Of a DNA stretch of 11,725 nucleotides, positions 8,764 to 11,725 are shown in pieces. The number at the start of each line of letters is the position of its first letter. Within the stretch, counting starts at the first letter, position 1. The stretch covers positions 1 through 11,725 of the forward strand of contig VIGQ01001973.1 in NCBI GenBank assembly GCA_009663005.1, written 5' to 3'. The notes under the pieces were generated by a model. The model ran no database searches. It worked only from the letters and a program-made list of their open reading frames with translations, and was not told the DNA's origin. This DNA comes from Actinidia chinensis. Taxonomy: Eukaryota > Streptophyta > Magnoliopsida > Ericales > Actinidiaceae. The position numbers and the translations under genes were made by a program.

Positions 8764-9357
8764 GGTTAATTTACAATAAACCCCCCTCCGAACTATGACC
8801 ATTTCCCAATTTGCTTCATGTTAAACTCGACAGTACCCCCTTGTAGTATGTGTCAAAAATGATATTAATATCAAATTAGCTTTTCACCCTTTAACTATTT
8901 AAATACTATTAACTCCTCTCCTCAATTCTACCAATTTCTTTACCTTCTTTCTCAACAAACACACCTCTCCCACCACCACCTCTCACCATCCATGAACACC
9001 AATCTCTCTCTCAACAAACTCACAACCAATACTATTGCCACCATCCAACAATGCATGATCCCTAATCTCTCTCTCTCTCCACCATACACCTTCATTGGTA
9101 GTACCTAGGGATTAATGTTGTTGCTGCTGCAGGTGGAGAGTTACTCAGGAATTGAGGCGGTGAGGGAAGAGACAGGGGTACGGGATAATGCCTGTGCCAA
9201 GGAAAGACATTTTGTATCCAAACCACTAATTGAGGGCTGACAAAAGGTATTTAGTGCAAAAACTCAAGTTAAGTTAACTGAGTTAAGTATCTAAGTTTCA
9301 ATATTAGGAGGCAACTCAAAAACCGATCACGGGTTAAGGGTTTATTTTAAAATCGCA
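8764..9357. mobile_element. Candidate terminal-inverted-repeat element in CRK intron
   Basis: The left end GGTTAATTTACAATAAACCC and the reverse complement of the right end TGCGATTTTAAAATAAACCC match at 15 of 20 positions, with TTTA-AATAAACCC nearly exact. Both ends are flanked by TGAAAA (8758-8763 and 9358-9363). Removing 594 bp plus one flank leaves an intron of about 87 bp, a normal plant intron size. The interior has CT- and CCA-rich low complexity (about 8930-9080) and no coding frame. The superfamily is unclear. Confidence 0.5.
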
Positions 9358-9378
9358 TGAAAATGATATGTGGCTTAC

Positions 9379-9629
9379 ATAGTTTCCTCCAATTTTTTTT
9401 TGGAATTGCCTCAGACTTTGATCAACAAGAAACAATCCCGCGCGCAAGCCAAATCTGCAATTTTGCGGTTCATCTTACGATCTAACAGAACGTTACACCC
9501 TCCTTGAGATTCATGGTTGGGATGATTCTGAGTTGAAAGATTGGTGAGTAACAAGTCCCTCAACAATGTCTTATTATAATTTATAGCGGCGTTCCCATTA
9601 AAAAAAAAAAAACATACTCTTGATCGGAT
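9379..9629 (-). pseudogene. CRK exon with catalytic loop and DFG (degraded)
   Basis: This segment was found by reading all minus-strand frames between the neighbouring exons. Fragments in order are P-I-K (9619-9628), W-E-R-R-Y-K (about 9580-9595), Q-L-R-I-I (about 9520-9535), a broken catalytic loop (about 9500-9518), N-V-L-L-D (about 9477-9492), K-I-A-D followed by a frameshifted F-G-L-A-R (about 9440-9465), and F-L-V-D-Q-S (about 9410-9432). The end is a GGAAACTATG resembling the VGTYG codons, followed by TAAGCC, which looks like a donor. The expected length from the family is near 240 nt; 251 are present, with a run of 12 T (minus strand) between P-I-K-R and W-E. The acceptor dinucleotide reads AA instead of AG. 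The catalytic loop reads as His-His-Asp-Leu-Lys if two extra A bases are discounted, and one T is missing in DFG. It cannot be translated without interruption. Confidence 0.75.
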
Positions 9630-10203
9630 TTTGTATATTCAATAAACTAATAAGTAATCATTGTATGTACAATTATTATGAATTATGGGCCCCCTTTGGA
9701 TCAAATAGCATTTTTATTAGATTATTTTTATCTTTTAGTAAACTTTTTTTTTATCTTTGGGTCATTTTTTTTAGTCTTTTTGTAGAGGAGTCGGAAAAGT
9801 AGTTGTTTTTTTTTTACATAAAGACACTAAAGTCCAAATTAACGCACAAAGATTTTTCCTAAATTTTATACATATATATGATATGTTCGCTATGGTGATT
9901 GGGTTCGTGAATTACGGTCAAATATATGTACGAGCTACAAGGCACATTGGTCAAGGTTTTATCATTACTTTATCCCATGCGAATCGTTTGCCTATATTCA
10001 ATACTCTCAAGGAAAATCCATTGTGATTAATTTGGATTAAAATATAAATAACAAATAATTTTCCGATTCTTCCACGAAAGCCGAAATGAAAAATTATAAA
10101 ATATTGTCTAAAAAATAAAAAAAAATTAAAAATGCAATTTAACTCAAACTGTGCCTTAGTCTGTAACATATACTAATACTAGGCCAATGCACAAGTGTCA
10201 TAC
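9630..10203 (-). other. CRK intron between helix-C and catalytic exons
   Basis: This is 574 bp of AT-rich sequence with T- and A-runs and no recognisable exon. A GGGCCCCCTTTGGATCAAA word at 9688-9706 resembles ends of some plant DNA transposons, but no partner end was found. The donor is intact (GTATGA at 10203); the acceptor at 9631-9630 reads AA. Confidence 0.55.
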
Positions 10204-10414
10204 CAAAAATGAAATGATCAAGACTTGCGTTGGGCACAAACTCGTACACAAGAAGCCTTTCTTCTCCTTCCAAACAAAAGCCAAGCAACCTAACAAGATT
10301 TTTGTGTTGGAGCCTTGCCAATAACACAATCTCATTCTTGAATTCTACTTGACCTTGTTTAGCACCATTAGCAAGTCGCTTAACAGCAATTTCTTGCCCA
10401 TTTGGGAGCTGACC
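10204..10414 (-). pseudogene. CRK exon with catalytic lysine and helix C (open)
   Basis: This 211-nt exon has 70 open codons plus one base. It begins [20 protein letters not shown], continues with [20 protein letters not shown], then [20 protein letters not shown], and ends [13 protein letters not shown] carries the ATP-anchoring lysine and the Glu in FKNE is the helix-C salt-bridge partner. [19 protein letters not shown] and NASLDHFIF are strongly CRK-like. The acceptor is TTTTAACAG before 10414 and the donor is GTATGA after 10204. The phase is 0 at the start and 1 at the end; the final G would combine with AT of the next exon to give Asp. There are no stops or frameshifts, in contrast with the next exon. 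Confidence 0.9.
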
Positions 10415-10501
10415 CTGTTAAAATGTAGAATGTGAGTATTTATTTGCACTTTCACCTAAGTTTTATTGTTGCACTCTTTACTTCAAATTATAGCAGTCAA
10501 T

Positions 10502-10667
10502 CCTTTGTACTTTAGATCACGAGTCAATGTGGCCATTTCGTCCAGCTTCTAGTCAATTAAGAGTCACAAAACCTCTTTCCATGAAGCCACATGGTCTCTT
10601 TCCGTTACTTAATTGAACAACACATGGACGGAATGGTCACATTGGTACTTGAGCTAAAGTGCAAGGG
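10502..10667. mobile_element. Foldback MITE in CRK intron
   Basis: The arm 10502-10544 (CCTTTGTACTTTAG...TTTCGTCCA) and the arm 10625-10667 (TGGACGGAAT...CTAAAGTGCAAGGG) are about 80 percent complementary over 43 bp. Inside them TCAATTAAG (10553-10561) pairs exactly with CTTAATTGA (10608-10616). The whole could fold into a long hairpin. It lies in the 316-bp intron between the P-loop and lysine exons. No target duplication was identified, so the outer limits may be wider. Confidence 0.55.
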
Positions 10668-10730
10668 TGCAAAGTGTCATTTACCCTACCACTTTTGGGC
10701 TAGCAGAAGAAACCAGGAGTGTTTTATTAC

Positions 10731-10858
10731 GTTGTACACTGAACCAAATCCACCACCTCCAAGCTTATTACCATTGGAAAAGTCATTTGTTGCAGCTCTA
10801 ACCATGGCAAAGTCAAATCTCGAAAAATCCATGCTTTGAGATTGAGTTTCATCCTCAC
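10731..10858 (-). pseudogene. CRK exon with juxtamembrane end and P-loop (open)
   Basis: This 128-nt exon has two leading bases and 42 open codons. It reads EDETQSQSMDFSRFDFAMVR, then AATNDFSNGN, then KLGGGGFGSVYN. FDF..V.AATNDFS is the usual start of the CRK kinase domain, and G-G-G-G-F-G is the ATP-binding glycine loop. On the minus strand the acceptor is ATGTCAAG before 10858 and the donor is GTAATA just after 10731. The last codon is AAC (Asn) where family members normally have AAG (Lys) in the VYKG motif. The exon ends in phase 0, matching the next exon. The upstream exon (transmembrane segment) cannot be found; only about 49 bp of AT-rich intron remain before the LTR. The exact 5' boundary could shift by a few bases, because a second AG lies five bases further on. 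Confidence 0.85.
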
Positions 10859-11121
10859 CTTGACATAAAGTAAATAAGTTAAATAAAGAATTTTTAAACA
10901 ACAAATGTGTTAGGCTTTGAATTGCCTCGGGATTTGTTTGGGAGTAACCACCCCATAGAATGATGTGGCAAACCCAGATTATTTTGTTTTACATATATTT
11001 GGATTATGGTTGTGGAATGCGGAATCCCACAAGAGTCCAATATGTTCGGGTTTAATAATCCTAAAGGAATCCACTAGAAATTCTACGTGTTGGGAGTGTT
11101 TGCCCAGGGGGAAATCCCTTT

Positions 11122-11199
11122 TGAGTTGGTTTTCTAATTCCATTGGCATTCCTAGATGATTGAGTTGGTTTTCTAATTCCATTGGCATTCCTAGATGGA
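11122..11199 (+). repeat. 39-bp tandem duplication in the right-edge LTR
   Basis: The 39-bp units 11122-11160 and 11161-11199 both start TGAGTTGGTTTTC and contain CATTGGCATTCCTAGATG. They are identical except for the last two bases. Such near-identity points to a recent duplication upstream of the TATA box. Confidence 0.92.
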
Positions 11200-11235
11200 A
11201 AAAGAGTTCTAATATGATATGGATCTAGGCTGGTT

Positions 11236-11243
11236 TATAAATA
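11236..11243 (+). promoter_or_regulatory. TATA box in the right-edge LTR
   Basis: TATAAATA lies within GGTTTATAAATAGCCC, about 300 bp before the LTR end, a normal position for a retroelement promoter. Transcription would run away from the CRK exons. Confidence 0.6.
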
Positions 11244-11543
11244 GCCCTAGGTGGCGTAAGGTTTTGGTGAGAGATGAAAGAGTGATGAGGGAAAAAATAG
11301 AGATGTAGAAGGTAAGAGACAACATACCATGGCACTATAGTGAGAGAGGACTCTCACTCCCTTGAGCACGGGGCTCGTGAAGAGGTGGGATTTTGAGTAT
11401 TTTTATTCATTTCACATGTAGTCTCTATTTATTTGGTGTTTCTCTTTTTTTTTTTCTGGGGGTGTGAATATTAATGCGTTTATTATTTACTATGGATGCT
11501 TTTGTTGTGTGGTGGAATGTGGTAAACATAAAATTTTAACAAG

Positions 11544-11554
11544 TGGTATCAGAG
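11544..11554 (+). promoter_or_regulatory. Primer binding site (initiator tRNA-Met)
   Basis: TGGTATCAGAG lies two bases after the LTR end and matches the common plant copia primer site exactly. It fixes the plus-strand orientation of the element entering from this point. Confidence 0.85.
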
Positions 11555-11725
11555 AGGCATATGGGCCCCAACAGTGTTGTGCTCATAAGATACAACACCA
11601 TGTTGAGGACCTGAAAACACCCACAACAAGATCACTTGTGTGATTTAAACCGGTCATTTTGTTGAGGAGATCATGCACTAAAAGAATTAATTAATTGAAT
11701 ATTGGTATCCACATAATCCGGATTA
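11555..11725 (+). mobile_element. Leader of the right-edge retroelement
   Basis: The sequence after the primer site (GGCATATGGGCCCC...) would be the untranslated leader of the element. No gag motif is reached before the window ends, so the element may be a full copia or a short TRIM-type derivative. Confidence 0.5.

Larger units (their letters stand above)
581..10858 (-). pseudogene. Cysteine-rich receptor-like kinase (CRK/DUF26) pseudogene, kinase-domain part, five exons
   Basis: Five segments on the minus strand together cover an RLK kinase domain in the correct order, from the P-loop to the C-terminal tail. Motifs seen include [57 protein letters not shown] (frameshifted), [20 protein letters not shown] and CVQENV..DQTMASV. 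This combination, with the intron positions, is typical of plant CRKs. Those are plasma-membrane receptor kinases with extracellular DUF26 repeats that act in stress, immunity and cell-death signalling. GT-AG introns are retained, so it is not a processed copy. The catalytic-loop and C-terminal exons carry many indels and one acceptor is lost, so a functional kinase is unlikely. The extracellular and transmembrane exons are not in the window; an LTR starts at about 10908, just upstream of the first visible exon. CRK membership rests on kinase-domain motifs only, because no DUF26 repeat is visible. Confidence 0.88.
10908..11541 (+). repeat. LTR of a plus-strand copia-type retroelement (5' LTR), runs to window edge
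   Basis: The end is fixed by TTTTAACA followed by a primer site. The start is placed at TGTTAG (10908), which mirrors the TAACA end; TGTTGG at about 11090 is an alternative. A TATA box TATAAATA is at 11236-11243, fitting transcription to the right. The LTR begins about 50 bp upstream of the first visible kinase exon and runs antisense to the gene. A partner LTR and target duplication would be outside the window. Confidence 0.65.

Noticed and set aside
8990..9085. CT-rich stretch as a promoter pyrimidine patch
   Set aside because: It lies inside the candidate TIR element in an intron with no TATA box or downstream open frame; simple low complexity is enough.
9688..9706. GGGCCCCCTTTGGATCAAA as the end of a DNA transposon in the catalytic-exon intron
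   Set aside because: No inverted partner end or flanking duplication could be found in the intron, so no element is called.
10591..10839. 82-codon plus-strand open frame
   Set aside because: It is antisense to the P-loop exon and runs through the foldback MITE; the CRK reading on the other strand explains the sequence better.
581..10858. Processed (retroposed) kinase pseudogene
   Set aside because: GT-AG introns at the family's usual positions are retained, so this is a duplicated or original gene copy, not a cDNA insertion.
1..11725. CRISPR array, tRNA or rRNA genes
   Set aside because: No regularly spaced exact repeats, no tRNA cloverleaf and no conserved rRNA sequence were seen on either strand.

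Overview
The window looks like nuclear DNA of a flowering plant, probably a eudicot. It is AT-rich, has GT-AG introns, carries a plant-specific receptor kinase gene, and is loaded with transposable elements. No bacterial, organellar or viral gene content is seen. The species cannot be named from the sequence.

The backbone is one gene read on the minus strand. It is a cysteine-rich receptor-like kinase (CRK, DUF26 family), present here as a decayed copy. Five exons of the kinase domain lie in order: P-loop exon 10731-10858, VAVK-lysine/helix-C exon 10204-10414, catalytic-loop/DFG exon 9379-9629, activation-segment/helix-F exon 8558-8691, and the C-terminal exon 581-953. Splice phases agree where both sides of a junction survive. 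The P-loop, helix-C and helix-F exons are open. The catalytic and C-terminal exons are full of small indels, and the catalytic exon has lost its acceptor AG. The extracellular DUF26 repeats, signal peptide and transmembrane segment would lie to the right, but an LTR begins about 50 bp upstream of the P-loop exon.

The introns have filled with mobile DNA. The last intron (954-8557, 7.6 kb) holds a complete but dead 5.4-kb Ty1/copia retrotransposon (1238-6629, minus strand) with both LTRs, 5-bp target duplications (CAGAC), primer binding site, polypurine tract, and recognisable remains of gag, protease, integrase, reverse transcriptase and RNase H. Beside it (about 6796-8115) is a 1.3-kb block with GGGC-rich arms around an AT-rich core that contains a diverged direct duplication. 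This may be a non-autonomous hAT-like transposon. A candidate 594-bp terminal-inverted-repeat element (8764-9357) sits in the intron between the catalytic and helix-F exons. A 166-bp foldback MITE (10502-10667) sits in the intron between the P-loop and helix-C exons. At the right edge a plus-strand LTR with TATA box and tRNA-Met primer site (10908-11554) begins another retroelement that runs off the window.

The points most worth a second look are the uneven decay of the kinase exons, a cluster of nine TGACGTCA-like (bZIP/CRE-type) sites in the copia leader, and a 72-nt pure purine G/A/G tract inside the copia integrase region. No new protein system is seen; the window is best read as a kinase pseudogene broken up by nested transposons.
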